From Paenibacillus puerhi (GTDB lineage: Bacteria > Bacillota > Bacilli > Paenibacillales > NBRC-103111): a stretch of DNA of 64,000 bases. Made by a program: the position numbers and the translations under genes. The notes below the pieces were generated by a model. The model saw only the letters and a program-made list of their open reading frames with translations, did not search any database and had not been told where the DNA came from. Shown here piece by piece: positions 1-8,571 of the stretch. Where the stretch lies: assembly GCF_009846885.1 (NCBI RefSeq), contig NZ_WUWM01000004.1:62001-126000 (forward strand). Direction: 5' to 3'. Numbering within the stretch: position 1 is the stretch's first letter; the number at the start of each line of letters is the position of its first letter.

Positions 1-91
1 TCCGCTATAATGGCTAGTTCCAATTCCAACTCCCACCTTGGCTCTTATGTTAGAGATCATCTGCCCTAACCGTAATACACCAAGTATAAAT

Positions 92-139
92 TTGCAACAC
101 AAATTTCAAGTTATTGATAAATAGCTTAATATTGCAACA
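92..139. promoter_or_regulatory. Direct repeat TTGCAACA, possible regulator binding sites
   Basis: The octamer TTGCAACA occurs at 92-99 and again at 132-139, both in the same orientation and 40 bp apart, just downstream of the PrpR-like regulator gene. The same octamer is at 2051-2058, and TTGCAA is at 1972-1977 just upstream of that gene. Clustering of one motif on both sides of a regulator gene suggests binding sites for that regulator, perhaps for a target gene left of the window. This is inference. No clear -24/-12 promoter was found nearby. Confidence 0.3.
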
Positions 140-151
140 TATATATTCACG

Positions 152-1954
152 CTATAGGTCATTTTGTTTGAGCTTCCGCCACAAGGTAGCCCGGTTGATG
201 CCCAGACGCTTCGCCGCCTTGGACTGATTCATCTGCTCTTCCTCCAGCACGGCCATAATCACATCTCGTTCGATGTCCTTGAGCGTCTGGTTCAGATTCA
301 CGTGACCGGTCCCGGGCTGCTTTTCCCCGTATTCGCTCCCCCTGCCCGCCCGTCCTTCCAATCCGAGCTGAGCAAGCGCCTTTCCATCGATATAATCCCC
401 TTCTGCCTGGGTGACGAAAGCTTCGACCGTCTCCGCCAGCTCCAGCAGATTCCGCGGCCACGAGTACCCCTTCAGCGCTTCGTGCACCTCCGGCTGCATG
501 CCGACGATCTGCCGGCCTGTCGCCTCATTGGCCTTCGTGATCAGCATGCGGATCAGCCCCTCCAGCTCCTCCCTCCGCTCGCGAAGGGGCTGCAGCCGAA
601 TGACGCGTTCCCCGAACAGCTCATACAGGACAGGCTCCAGACGGCCCTCCTCCGCCAGCAGCGACGGCTCCTGTTCGAATGCCAGTACGCAAGCGGCGGA
701 CGTCTCGCCGAGCATGGCGGCTATCGTCCTCTGATGTGCAGCCTCCAGTCCAGCAAGCCCGCTTAGGAGCAGCGTCGTGCTCTCATCCGCCAACAGCGCC
801 ATCTGCCGCAACCGCTTGAGCGACTGCTCTCCGGGCTTCTGGAGACGAAGCTCCAGCAGCAGTCCGGTCCGTCCATCGGCCTGACAAGCCGCCTCCGTCC
901 ACAGCCGCTTGCCGGTGCCGGGCTCGCCGCATAGCGCAAGCCGCTCCCGCGCGCCAAGAACGTTCGCCGGCTGCGCGTCTCCGAAGGCCGCATGCGCAGG
1001 AAGCCACGGGGACGGGAACATCCCGGATACCGCCGTCATTCGCACGCTGGCCTCCTCGCGCCTCCCTCCGCGGACTCCCGTCCGCAGGAAATACAGGTCT
1101 TGGCCGCCCTCCGCAGCAAGCGGTCCCGCATACAGGGCCCGGGGCGGCGATACGTCCCGGATCGGCATAGCTTCATCGAAGATAATCCCTTGGCTCAGGC
1201 ATTTGGCCACCTCAGTCATCCACGGGTGCCGGGAAGTCCAGGCGTCCGGGTCAAGGTCCTGCCCCTCCAATCCATAGAGCCTGCGGAAGGAAGCATTGGC
1301 ATAGTGGAGACGCGCCTGCCCGTCTAGGACGGCGAAGCCTTCCTCGACCGTATCCAGCAGCTCCTCGTACATCGCGCAAGTCCGGCGGAAGCGCTGCGCA
1401 ATCGCACGGACCTGCCGCGCTTGGGCGAACGCATCCAGCAGCGACTCCCGGCCCGAGGTGATCAGCATGCCCTCCAGCCCATGCTCCCGGGCCTTGCGAA
1501 GGGTGACCGCATCGCCCACCACGATGCCGGTTCCGGCCGCTTGGGCTTCGGCGAGCGCACGGTCCACCTCGGATTCATCCGATATGACGGTATAGTGGAT
1601 ATCGATGCTCAAAATGCCGGATACAGCCATGAAGCCCTCGATAACGGAGCGGAAGCCGATCATCTCCACCCGTACTCCGCAGTCCTTGAGCAGCGTAAGG
1701 ATGCGGATAATATCGTAGCCGGATATCGGAATCTCGACGACGGGGACCTGTGTATGGCGGCGCAGCAGACGAGCCGTTCCCCCGCGGCTGATAATCACGT
1801 CATAGCCCCCGGATTCGATCTTCCCGAGCATAGGCAGCACCTCCGACAGGTCCGCCTGCACCATCGTCACCTGGAAGTCGTGAAGCTCCGGCTTCAGATG
1901 GCTCGTCAGCTCCAGCAAGCCTTTGTAAGGCGCAATCAGAAGTGCCTGGATCAT
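152..1954 (-). CDS. PrpR-N/PAS/AAA/Fis regulator with degenerate sigma-54 activation domain
   Basis: A 600-residue cytoplasmic transcriptional regulator. Residues 1-175 fit a PrpR N-terminal sensor domain, about 195-290 a PAS-like domain, 335-525 a remnant AAA+ domain and 555-597 a Fis-type helix-turn-helix. The P-loop GEPGTGK is present at 343-349, but the roughly 50 residues after it are short and contain no GAFTGA loop, the segment used by bacterial enhancer-binding proteins to contact sigma-54. The usual WPGNVREL motif reads WPRNLLEL at 499-506. Family knowledge suggests such proteins sense a small molecule. The missing GAFTGA suggests it does not open sigma-54 promoters by the standard route. 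The ATG at 1954 follows GAGGGG with about 10 nt spacing. A broken GntR gene lies upstream on the same strand. Confidence 0.8.
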   Translation of the reverse strand: MIQALLIAPYKGLLELTSHLKPELHDFQVTMVQADLSEVLPMLGKIESGGYDVIISRGGTARLLRRHTQVPVVEIPISGYDIIRILTLLKDCGVRVEMIGFRSVIEGFMAVSGILSIDIHYTVISDESEVDRALAEAQAAGTGIVVGDAVTLRKAREHGLEGMLITSGRESLLDAFAQARQVRAIAQRFRRTCAMYEELLDTVEEGFAVLDGQARLHYANASFRRLYGLEGQDLDPDAWTSRHPWMTEVAKCLSQGIIFDEAMPIRDVSPPRALYAGPLAAEGGQDLYFLRTGVRGGRREEASVRMTAVSGMFPSPWLPAHAAFGDAQPANVLGARERLALCGEPGTGKRLWTEAACQADGRTGLLLELRLQKPGEQSLKRLRQMALLADESTTLLLSGLAGLEAAHQRTIAAMLGETSAACVLAFEQEPSLLAEEGRLEPVLYELFGERVIRLQPLRERREELEGLIRMLITKANEATGRQIVGMQPEVHEALKGYSWPRNLLELAETVEAFVTQAEGDYIDGKALAQLGLEGRAGRGSEYGEKQPGTGHVNLNQTLKDIERDVIMAVLEEEQMNQSKAAKRLGINRATLWRKLKQNDL

Positions 1955-1980
1955 AAGTCAACAACCCCTCGTTGCAATTT

Positions 1981-1997
1981 GATACACAAAGTATATC
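1981..1997. promoter_or_regulatory. Inverted repeat upstream of the PrpR-like gene
   Basis: GATACACAAAGTATATC is a 17-bp imperfect palindrome (GATACAC / GTATATC, 6 of 7 pairs) about 27 bp upstream of the start codon at 1954. Its position suits an autoregulatory operator, but nothing identifies the binding protein. Confidence 0.25.
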
Positions 1998-2073
1998 GAA
2001 CCAGTTACAAAAAGAAAAGCGCCGCTAGCAGCGACGCTTCGTCTTCATTCTTGCAACAGTTCCAACCGTAAGA

Positions 2074-2708
2074 TTAAATACTGCCTCCATTGTCATAGAT
2101 CGTCTTCAATAAACGTTCCTTGGAATCCTCCAGATGAAGCCGGATCACACGCTTCATCTCGCTGGTCCGGCCCCCCTTCAGAGCGTCGACGATCTGCCGG
2201 TGCTGCGCTTGCGCCGCCGCTACCGTCTCTTCCGATACGATGGTCGACTTCATCGTGATGTACCGGTAGTTCATCGTCCTCATATACACGTCCGTGTTGT
2301 TTCTATTCTGACCCAGCTCCATGAATTCCAGGTGGAACTGCAGGTTGTAATCGGCCTTCAGATACGCGTCCACCCGATGCGCCTGCACCTCCTGCGCCGA
2401 CGATTCCAGGATGTCTTCCATCCTGGCCAGCCTGTGTCCAGAACATCCTTCCTGACGCCCTCCAGCTTATCGACGACCCAAAGCTCCAGCATAAGGCGGG
2501 TATCCATGATATTCAGCACGTCCTCAGCCGTAATAGCCACGACAAAGGTACCGACCTTGGATACCGTCTTCACCAAGCCCTCCATCTCAAGCCGGTTCAA
2601 CGCATCCCGAACAGGAGTACGGCTAACACCCATTTGATCCGATAATTCCGGGATGGACAGCTTTTGATTCGGGTCGAATTTGCGGCGAATGATGCTTTCC
2701 TTCAACAA
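2074..2708 (-). pseudogene. GntR/FCD-family regulator, frameshifted and without a normal start
   Basis: Two overlapping reading frames together make one GntR-family regulator. The upstream piece (2708 down to 2358) carries the winged helix-turn-helix, with a recognisable SRTPVRDALNRLE recognition region and TKVGTFV-like wing. The downstream piece (2421 down to 2074) carries an FCD effector domain with FHLEFMEL and QHRQIVDAL. The frames must switch near 2425-2435, where adding one base to the coding strand joins LDT to RLARMEDIL. The first possible start is TTG at 2708. Upstream the frame stays open (VFGYKTYALLKES) but has no ATG or GTG before the stop codon of the SRPBCC gene at 2760. It is either a decayed gene or a sequencing error plus a lost 5' end. 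Confidence 0.75.
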
Positions 2709-2759
2709 AGCATACGTTTTATACCCAAAAACTGGTGAATTTCCTAATGAGGGAAGCTC

Positions 2760-3227
2760 TTAGCGATTAACGTGAGCATCCGGGGCCTTGTCCGCTACCA
2801 GATTCAGGACAATATGATGCTCAAGAAGCGCCTTAAGCCCGCACAGCACCATCGTATACCCACCCATGGAGTCTATAGCTTGATTGACGATATCCTCCCG
2901 CTCGCCCGTAAATCCCCAATTCGCAATGGTGACAAACGTTTCACGCGGCCCCCGCGAAGCAAAGCTCCACTCGACCTGGGTGCCATCCGACGATTCGATC
3001 CGAATCAGCCGATCGGCCACGATGCTTTGCACGAAAATGTCATCCCCTACCCCATACATCTCCCAATCCCACCGGACTGTCTTACCTTCTTCCAATCTCC
3101 CGCTGCTCTTCGTAAACCAGAACTTTGTCGTGATGTCCGGATCGATAAAAGCTTCGAAAACTTCTTCCACCGGTCTTCTAATCAGCATCTCCGCCTTGAC
3201 AACCGGCGCGTGATTCAAGTTCGACAT
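2760..3227 (-). CDS. SRPBCC/AHSA1-family protein
   Basis: A 155-residue protein of the START-like SRPBCC (AHSA1, activator of Hsp90 ATPase homologue 1-like) family. The N-terminal RPVEEVFEAFIDPDITTKFW motif and the G.V.WDWEMYG strand are typical. These small helix-grip proteins bind hydrophobic ligands, and the substrate cannot be told. The start was set at ATG 3227 because GGAAGGGG lies 7-8 nt upstream, whereas the in-frame ATG-like extension to 3275 has no ribosome site. The stop codon lies directly in frame with the truncated 5' end of the GntR pseudogene, so the junction may mark a deletion. Confidence 0.8.
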   Translation of the reverse strand: MSNLNHAPVVKAEMLIRRPVEEVFEAFIDPDITTKFWFTKSSGRLEEGKTVRWDWEMYGVGDDIFVQSIVADRLIRIESSDGTQVEWSFASRGPRETFVTIANWGFTGEREDIVNQAIDSMGGYTMVLCGLKALLEHHIVLNLVADKAPDAHVNR

Positions 3228-3345
3228 TCGGATTACCCCTTCCTTTGTATGAGGCTTCCTCCCTATAATAACCAATCATCTTTGAAGTGATTTCTTATGG
3301 CTTGCGCTTTTTCCGCAATGATATTCTTTCCGTTCCTGCCCGCGG

Positions 3346-3409
3346 GCTGTTGATGGAAAAACCAAAAAGAGCTGCAACAGCCTGCCTCCCGGCAGCCTGT
3401 CACAACCCT
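3346..3409. repeat. Dispersed intergenic repeat, partial copy A
   Basis: A roughly 64-bp stretch in the gap between the SRPBCC and OsmC genes matches block 1 of the repeat family at 21-28 kb. Shared strings include GCTGCAACAGCC, TGCCTCCCGGCA and CCTGTCACA. It lacks the later part of the family. It is the only copy found outside the 21-28 kb cluster and lies beside the broken GntR gene. Confidence 0.6.
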
Positions 3410-3451
3410 CTCACCTGCATCCGGCCGATCATTAACCCCGAGGGTTATCGA

Positions 3452-3895
3452 TTATTCCAGGATAATGCTTTCCAGCTTGAGATTAACCGGGTTCGCGATC
3501 GTATCTCCAACCGGGCATTTGCTCTCCAGGAATCGTACGAATTCCTCCACCTTTTCTTTCGGCGAATCGGTTTTGATCTTGAACGTATAACGGATGTCGG
3601 AGTAACCCGGACGGACGTCCGATTTGTTAAAAAATCCATCAAGGTCGATATCGCCCTCCACATCTACGCTAAAAGCCTCGAGCTTCACGCCAAACTTGGG
3701 CGCATAAACTCTGGCAACGATAGACTGGCATGCGCCTAGCGAGGCCAGCAGAGCTTCGACCGGGTTCATGCCGGTATCCGTTCCGCCCAGACTCTTGGGC
3801 TCGTCGATCGTCAATTCGAAATGTCTGGAGGTTGTTTTCACTTGAACCCCATCTTGCAAGTGCGCAGTTGCTTTGAAGGTTTGGACAGCAGCCAT
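3452..3895 (-). CDS. OsmC-family protein (peroxide/organic hydroperoxide protection)
   Basis: A 147-residue OsmC/Ohr-superfamily protein. Two cysteines stand in the expected contexts, GACQS at about 59-63 and SKCPVGDTIAN near 125-135, the pair used for thiol-dependent peroxide reduction in this family. The helix TGMNPVEALLASLGACQS is the typical first-cysteine helix. Start ATG 3895 has AGGGAGAG at 7 nt. An in-frame extension to 3964 has no ribosome site. The gene stands alone. It could be a YhfA-type OsmC paralogue rather than a strict osmotically induced OsmC. Confidence 0.85.
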   Translation of the reverse strand: MAAVQTFKATAHLQDGVQVKTTSRHFELTIDEPKSLGGTDTGMNPVEALLASLGACQSIVARVYAPKFGVKLEAFSVDVEGDIDLDGFFNKSDVRPGYSDIRYTFKIKTDSPKEKVEEFVRFLESKCPVGDTIANPVNLKLESIILE

Positions 3896-4068
3896 GTTAC
3901 TCTCTCCCTTGATGAATAAATTTGCGTTCCCGGATGATCCACAATTAAATTCATACTTTTCCACTATGTGTTATGCGTATTATAAGTGCGTCCTCGCCAA
4001 CTGTCAATCCATCGAAGGAGACCCTGCTATCGCTTGCCCGCTTGAGGACTATAGCAGGACGCTTCCAT

Positions 4069-4542
4069 TTATTGAGCATACTGAAATAATTGAGCCTTTA
4101 ACCTCTCTACTTCCTCCGGCGTTCGGTGCGCGTTGACGGCTTCATTAACGTCGAACTTATTGCCATCTAGGTCATAGAAGACAAAGTTGATCCCGCAGCT
4201 GCCGCGATCCTCGAGATCCGCTACTTGCACGTCACTCACCTGCAGACGATTGTATAAAACTTCGATTTCCCTTACCTCGAACGTGAACCTGAACATGGGG
4301 AAACCTGCCTTATCCGGAAACTGGCTATCGATCTTCTCCCCGGTTTCCACCAGATGCAGCCATTGTCCATCGGAGAGCTTGAGAATGATTTGGAACTCCG
4401 CTGGATTGTAGGGCACCGCGTACTCCAGTCCAAAATTCCGTTGCCACCATTCTGCCGATCGCAACACATTCTTTACCGGCACATACACCGAACAAATACA
4501 TTTCAAAGAATTGCCAGGCAGCGTTCTTGAATCTTCCGACAT
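4069..4542 (-). CDS. VOC (glyoxalase/bleomycin resistance) family protein
   Basis: A 157-residue single-unit VOC-superfamily protein. The N-terminal VYVPVKNVLRSAEWWQRNFGLE pattern and C-terminal FVFYDLDGNKFDVNE strand-turn-strand are typical of the fold. Substrate is unknown, since members range from glyoxalase to antibiotic-binding and dioxygenase types. The ATG at 4542 is preceded by GAAGGGTGA. The neighbouring sigma-factor gene ends only 76 bp upstream, and its own tail resembles the C-terminal strand of this protein. Confidence 0.8.
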   Translation of the reverse strand: MSEDSRTLPGNSLKCICSVYVPVKNVLRSAEWWQRNFGLEYAVPYNPAEFQIILKLSDGQWLHLVETGEKIDSQFPDKAGFPMFRFTFEVREIEVLYNRLQVSDVQVADLEDRGSCGINFVFYDLDGNKFDVNEAVNAHRTPEEVERLKAQLFQYAQ

Positions 4543-4618
4543 CTACATCACCCTTCTCGTTAGTTATGATCCTTACATGTGAATAAACGAGTAAAAGATA
4601 AAAAACCAAACAACATAT

Positions 4619-5284
4619 TTAAGATAAGTTGGATATGACTTGAAATACGTTGCCGTCCGGGTCTCTGAATGTAAAGTGCAAGCTCCCCCCGACCTTCCGA
4701 AGCCGGGTAAGTTGAATGCCTTGTCGGGTCAACCCTATGAAGGCCTTGTACATATCGTCCGGATCGCGCCTGCGAAAAGCGCCCACTAACGCATCCAAAC
4801 GGATGGAGTCAGCCGTATGAGCCGGATTCGGCCGCTTGGCCCCCGATGATGCGGCCAATTCCTTGAGCCTCCTTCGGGCTCTGCCAAGAGTCACTTGTAC
4901 AGCGGCATCCTTCATCCCAAGGAATTCAGCGGTTTCTTTGGCCGTATAATCAAACACATCCATGAACAGTAAAATTACGGCCATCTTAGGCGGCAGCAGC
5001 TCGGCCAGCACCTCCAACAGCTCCCAGCTGGACAGCGAAGGATCCGGAGAGCTTCCCTCATGACTCTCAGCCAGGGGCACGGTTCGAACTTGACCCTTTC
5101 TCTGGAGGTCTATCCAGGCGTTTTTGACAATCCGATACAGAAAGGCGTTGGACACTGGCCGATTAGGCTGTTTGCGCAGTGCCTCAATCAGCTTAAGCCA
5201 TGCATCCTGCGTCAAATCCTCCGCATCCCAATGATTCCCGGCGATCCGAATACTGTATTTGAATAAAATCGCTTTCCAGTCCAT
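4619..5284 (-). CDS. ECF-like sigma-70 factor with glyoxalase-like C-terminal tail
   Basis: A 221-residue extracytoplasmic-function-like sigma factor. Region 2 begins almost at the N-terminus (GNHWDAEDLTQDAWLKL, with NAFLYRIVKNAWID), and region 4 is at about 88-145 (FDYTAKETAEFLGMKDAAVQ, then RARRRLKEL). After this comes an extension of about 75 residues that ends LHFTFRDPDGNVFQVIS, which resembles the final strands of a VOC domain. ECF factors with C-terminal SnoaL-like domains are known, and a short remnant of such a domain is an alternative reading. The ATG at 5284 has only a weak ribosome site. A hairpin at 5300-5323 separates it from the UbiD gene. Confidence 0.75.
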   Translation of the reverse strand: MDWKAILFKYSIRIAGNHWDAEDLTQDAWLKLIEALRKQPNRPVSNAFLYRIVKNAWIDLQRKGQVRTVPLAESHEGSSPDPSLSSWELLEVLAELLPPKMAVILLFMDVFDYTAKETAEFLGMKDAAVQVTLGRARRRLKELAASSGAKRPNPAHTADSIRLDALVGAFRRRDPDDMYKAFIGLTRQGIQLTRLRKVGGSLHFTFRDPDGNVFQVISNLS

Positions 5285-5299
5285 GACTCTTAATTCTGT

Positions 5300-5323
5300 A
5301 AAAGAAGGCCCTTTCCTTCTTTT
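5300..5323 (-). terminator. Hairpin between UbiD and sigma-factor genes
   Basis: AAAAGAAGG and CCTTCTTTT form a 9-bp stem with a 6-nt loop. Both arms are U-rich on leaving, so it could end transcription in either direction. It overlaps the leader of the sigma-factor gene, and read-through control is conceivable. Confidence 0.4.
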
Positions 5324-5387
5324 GGATCGCCAAGCTCAACTAAGGTCCTGACGGATCGATTCGCAGCATATCGTTCCACCCCAAATG

Positions 5388-5427
5388 AAACAAGGAGCAG
5401 TCTGCCGGCGGCAGATGCTCCTTGTTT
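5388..5427 (-). terminator. Strong intrinsic terminator-like hairpin after the UbiD gene
   Basis: AAACAAGGAGCA (5388-5399) pairs perfectly with TGCTCCTTGTTT (5416-5427), enclosing a second self-complementary segment TCTGCCGGCGGCAGA. The left arm ends in TTT on the minus strand, 18 bp beyond the UbiD stop codon. Confidence 0.7.
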
Positions 5428-5444
5428 ATCCCGGGGCGCTCTCG

Positions 5445-7271
5445 TTACAAAACGCCACTCAAGTTGCCGCCGGCGGCAAACAGCCGGTCGATCCGCTTCT
5501 CGACCCCAGCGTCGGGGACCAGCGGAGGGGCGTGATGCGGCTTCGTCCGAGCGTCGATGACGACGTTGTCGCAGCCCCAATGCTTGAACTCGAACCCGGC
5601 GTTCACTCCGTATATATCATGGGATGGATTGCTCCGGGTAAAGGCCGTCCACAGGAAGTTGGCCAGCGACGCGCCCATGAACGAGCTGTCGTCGCAAAGC
5701 ACGATCAGCGGGCAGCCCGGCATCGCCCCGCGCGCGCCGATCGCGTCCGTCAGCTCGCGCAGCTGCCGCTCGGCATCCGCGTAGCTTACGAATGCCGGGC
5801 CCTCCAGCGCGACGACGCCCGGCATGACGAGCACCGGATTGCCGTAATCCCGCAGCCCCTGAAGCTGCTCGGGCACGTCGGTGCGGAGCTCGCGCTTCTT
5901 GTCGCCGCAGGCCGCAAATATGACTTTGCTCCCTTCGTTGAGCCCGGTTCCGGAATAATCGAGCGTATCGATGGTCGTGTTCGTCTGGAAATGAAGATCG
6001 CGCCTGAGGTCGATCCGCTCCAGCACGTACGAGAGGAATTCCGCTTCCCGATGCGTACTGAGCGGCTGTCCTTCCTCAGCGGCGATGAACAAATACTTGG
6101 CAAGACTGAGCTGGCCCGTCCCCAGAATCCGGTTCGCGATCGTAAGCAGCTCGGCCGGCTGCTTCACCTTGGTATATGGGGTGTATCGCTCAGTGCCGAT
6201 CGCGAACAGCAGGGGATGGACGCCCGCGGCATCGACGGCATGAACCTCCTTCACGCCCGGCACCTCTTGCTTTACAGCATCGCCGGTTAATTCGTGAATA
6301 AGCGCACCGAAAGCCGTGTCCTCCTGCGGCGGCCGGCCGACGACGGTGAACGGCCAGATCGCGTTCTGCTTAGCGTACACCTTCCGGACGCGCATCAGCG
6401 GAAACGGATGGACCAGGCTGTAGTAGCCGAGATGGTCGCCGAACGGCCCCTCCGGCTTCGTCTCCCCGGGATAAATCTCGCCTGTTATGACAAAGTCGGT
6501 GTCGTGGCTGATGGCGTATCCGTCCACATAACTGTACCGGAAACGGCGGCCCGCCAGCAGGCCGGCGAATGTGAGTTCACTCAAGCCCTCCGGCAGCGGC
6601 ATAATAGCCGACAGCGTATGCGCCGGCGGACCGCCGATGAAGATGCTCACTTTCAGCGGTTCGCCCTTGCGGCTCGCCTTATGCTGGTGAATGCCGATGC
6701 CCCGGTGAATTTGATAGTGCATGCCAATTTCCTTGTTCGTCGCATAGTCATTGCCGGTTAGCTGCACCCGGTACATCCCCAAGTTCGCGTTCATCATGCC
6801 TGGCTTGTCCGGGTCCTCAGTATACACTTGCGGCAGCGTAACGAAAGCGCCCCCGTCCATCGGCCAGTGCTTGATCAATGGAAGGTCGGTTATCGCTACT
6901 TCCTGGAAGCCGGACAGACCGCCCTTCTGCCGAAGCGGCAGCGCCTTCGCCGCCGCCGTCGCCACGTGAGCATGACGGAACGGCTGCTTCAACGCCTTCA
7001 TCGGATCATTACGGAGGGCGATGACGTTCTGCGTCGATTCCCACGTCTGGCGGAATATAAACTTGCTTCGTTCGAGAGTCCCGAACAGGTTGGAAACCGC
7101 CCGGTATCGCGAGCCTTTCAGATTCTCGAATAAGAGTGCCGGACCTCCCGCCTCGAACACCCGCAAGTGAATCGCGGCCATTTCCAGTTCGGGGTCTACC
7201 TCTTCCCGGACCCGGACGAGATGTCCATGCCGTTCCAGATCGTTTACACATGCTTCCAATGTCGGATACAT
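5445..7271 (-). CDS. ubiD: UbiD-family decarboxylase
   Basis: A 608-residue UbiD-family decarboxylase. Members use prenylated FMN (supplied by UbiX) to decarboxylate aromatic or alpha,beta-unsaturated acids. The conserved core reads GEIYPGETKPEGPFGDHLGYYS, which holds the acidic residues of the active site, followed by AIWPFTVVGRPPQEDT. Length matches the roughly 600-residue branch annotated in menaquinone-type pathways rather than the shorter E. coli UbiD. No ubiX partner is in the window, so cofactor would come from elsewhere. The ATG at 7271 is preceded by AGGAG at 9 nt. It is monocistronic, ending at a strong hairpin. The real substrate cannot be set from sequence. Confidence 0.9.
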   Translation of the reverse strand: MYPTLEACVNDLERHGHLVRVREEVDPELEMAAIHLRVFEAGGPALLFENLKGSRYRAVSNLFGTLERSKFIFRQTWESTQNVIALRNDPMKALKQPFRHAHVATAAAKALPLRQKGGLSGFQEVAITDLPLIKHWPMDGGAFVTLPQVYTEDPDKPGMMNANLGMYRVQLTGNDYATNKEIGMHYQIHRGIGIHQHKASRKGEPLKVSIFIGGPPAHTLSAIMPLPEGLSELTFAGLLAGRRFRYSYVDGYAISHDTDFVITGEIYPGETKPEGPFGDHLGYYSLVHPFPLMRVRKVYAKQNAIWPFTVVGRPPQEDTAFGALIHELTGDAVKQEVPGVKEVHAVDAAGVHPLLFAIGTERYTPYTKVKQPAELLTIANRILGTGQLSLAKYLFIAAEEGQPLSTHREAEFLSYVLERIDLRRDLHFQTNTTIDTLDYSGTGLNEGSKVIFAACGDKKRELRTDVPEQLQGLRDYGNPVLVMPGVVALEGPAFVSYADAERQLRELTDAIGARGAMPGCPLIVLCDDSSFMGASLANFLWTAFTRSNPSHDIYGVNAGFEFKHWGCDNVVIDARTKPHHAPPLVPDAGVEKRIDRLFAAGGNLSGVL

Positions 7272-7542
7272 AACAGACTACTCCTATCATCGGCAGTCGA
7301 TTGCTGCGGAAATATGAAACTAACTAATCTTATTCTACATGTTCGCGTCAGGCTTGAGAAGCACAGCGGTCTAGCCTTGGCGGCGTGGTGGGAAAGAAGG
7401 GCGTTAATATGCTGGTCAGGAAACGATAGCTAAGGCGGCCCGACGAGATGAAGGGGAATGGAGATGCCGAATGAGAGAGCAACATTTCAAAAATCCCCTT
7501 GTGATATAACTAAGCATGAATTCCAAACAAGGAGATGAAGGT

Positions 7543-8307
7543 ATGGGAAAATTGAACGGTAAGATTGCTTTAGTTACCGGAGCAAGCCGGGGGATTGGCC
7601 GCGGTATTGCGCTGCGTCTGGCGCAGGAGGGCGCCGTCGTTGCGGTCCACTACGGAAGAAGACAGCAGGAAGCAGAAGGAGTGGTTCGTACTATCGAGCA
7701 ACACGGAGGCGCTGCCTTCACGCTCGGCGCTGACCTAAGTACCGTAAACGGCACTCATGAGTTATTTGCGCTATTGGACGAGGCCCTTCAGGAACGTACC
7801 GGGGATAATAGGTTTGATATTCTTGTGAATAATGCTGGAATCGGCCAAATGATGACCCTGGAAGAGACGACGGAAGCGTCTTTTGACGAAGTCATGAACA
7901 TCAATGTCAAAGCACTGCTTTTCGTGACCCAGCAAGCCTTGCCGCGCCTGAAAGACGGAGGCCGTCTTATTAATATCTCATCGTTAGTTACTCGCGCGGC
8001 CTCTCCCAGCGTTTTCACCTACAGCCTGTCCAAGGGGGCAGTCGATACCCTGACGCGCACGTTGGCACAGCAGCTTGGGAGCCGTCAGATTACGGTAAAC
8101 GCCATCTCGCCCGGCATTATTAATACAGAGATGAATGCGGGAACGCTGCAAGATCCCGCTGGACGGGATTATGCCGCTGGCCTCTCAACCTTCAAGAGAT
8201 GGGGGGAGCCTGAAGATGTTGCGGATATTGCCGCCTTCCTCGCCTCATCGGACAGCCGCTGGGTAACCGGTCAATTGCTCGATGCCAGCGGCGGTTCTCA
8301 TCTGTAG
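7543..8307 (+). CDS. SDR-family oxidoreductase
   Basis: A 254-residue classical short-chain dehydrogenase/reductase, NAD(P)-dependent. TGASRGIG near residue 13 is the cofactor-binding motif, NNAG lies near 93, the catalytic serine is in INISSLV and the catalytic Tyr/Lys are in YSLSK. The basic [10 protein letters not shown] segment after the second strand suggests preference for NADP(H). ATG 7543 was chosen over the in-frame ATG at 7516 because AAGGAG lies 9 nt upstream inside the longer version. The substrate is unknown, and FabG-like enzymes and antibiotic-biosynthesis reductases look alike. Confidence 0.9.
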   Translation: MGKLNGKIALVTGASRGIGRGIALRLAQEGAVVAVHYGRRQQEAEGVVRTIEQHGGAAFTLGADLSTVNGTHELFALLDEALQERTGDNRFDILVNNAGIGQMMTLEETTEASFDEVMNINVKALLFVTQQALPRLKDGGRLINISSLVTRAASPSVFTYSLSKGAVDTLTRTLAQQLGSRQITVNAISPGIINTEMNAGTLQDPAGRDYAAGLSTFKRWGEPEDVADIAAFLASSDSRWVTGQLLDASGGSHL

Positions 8308-8333
8308 CTCGCTGCCCTTCCGCTAGTACCGAG

Positions 8334-8362
8334 CGAGGCTGCCGGCAGTGCCGGCAGTCTCG
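8334..8362 (+). terminator. GC-rich hairpin after the SDR gene
   Basis: CGAGGCTGCCGGCA and TGCCGGCAGTCTCG pair at 13 of 14 positions around a single base. No T-run follows, so intrinsic termination is uncertain. The remaining 210 bp to the YesM stop show no gene or other clear signal. Confidence 0.4.
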
Positions 8363-8571
8363 TACGGGAAGACGGCCATCTACTCTGCCGCGATCCAGAA
8401 TATCCGTGACCCCTACTCCCTTTTGTTTTAAGCACTAATCATCATCACATCGGAAGGAGATAACCAACCGGCCGCCCCATTCTTTCATAGGTACAGCCGT
8501 TTTACAATGTTCAGCGCAGCTTGTCAGACTCATGACTCAACTAATGAGCGCCCGCTTTGGCATTGCAACAT

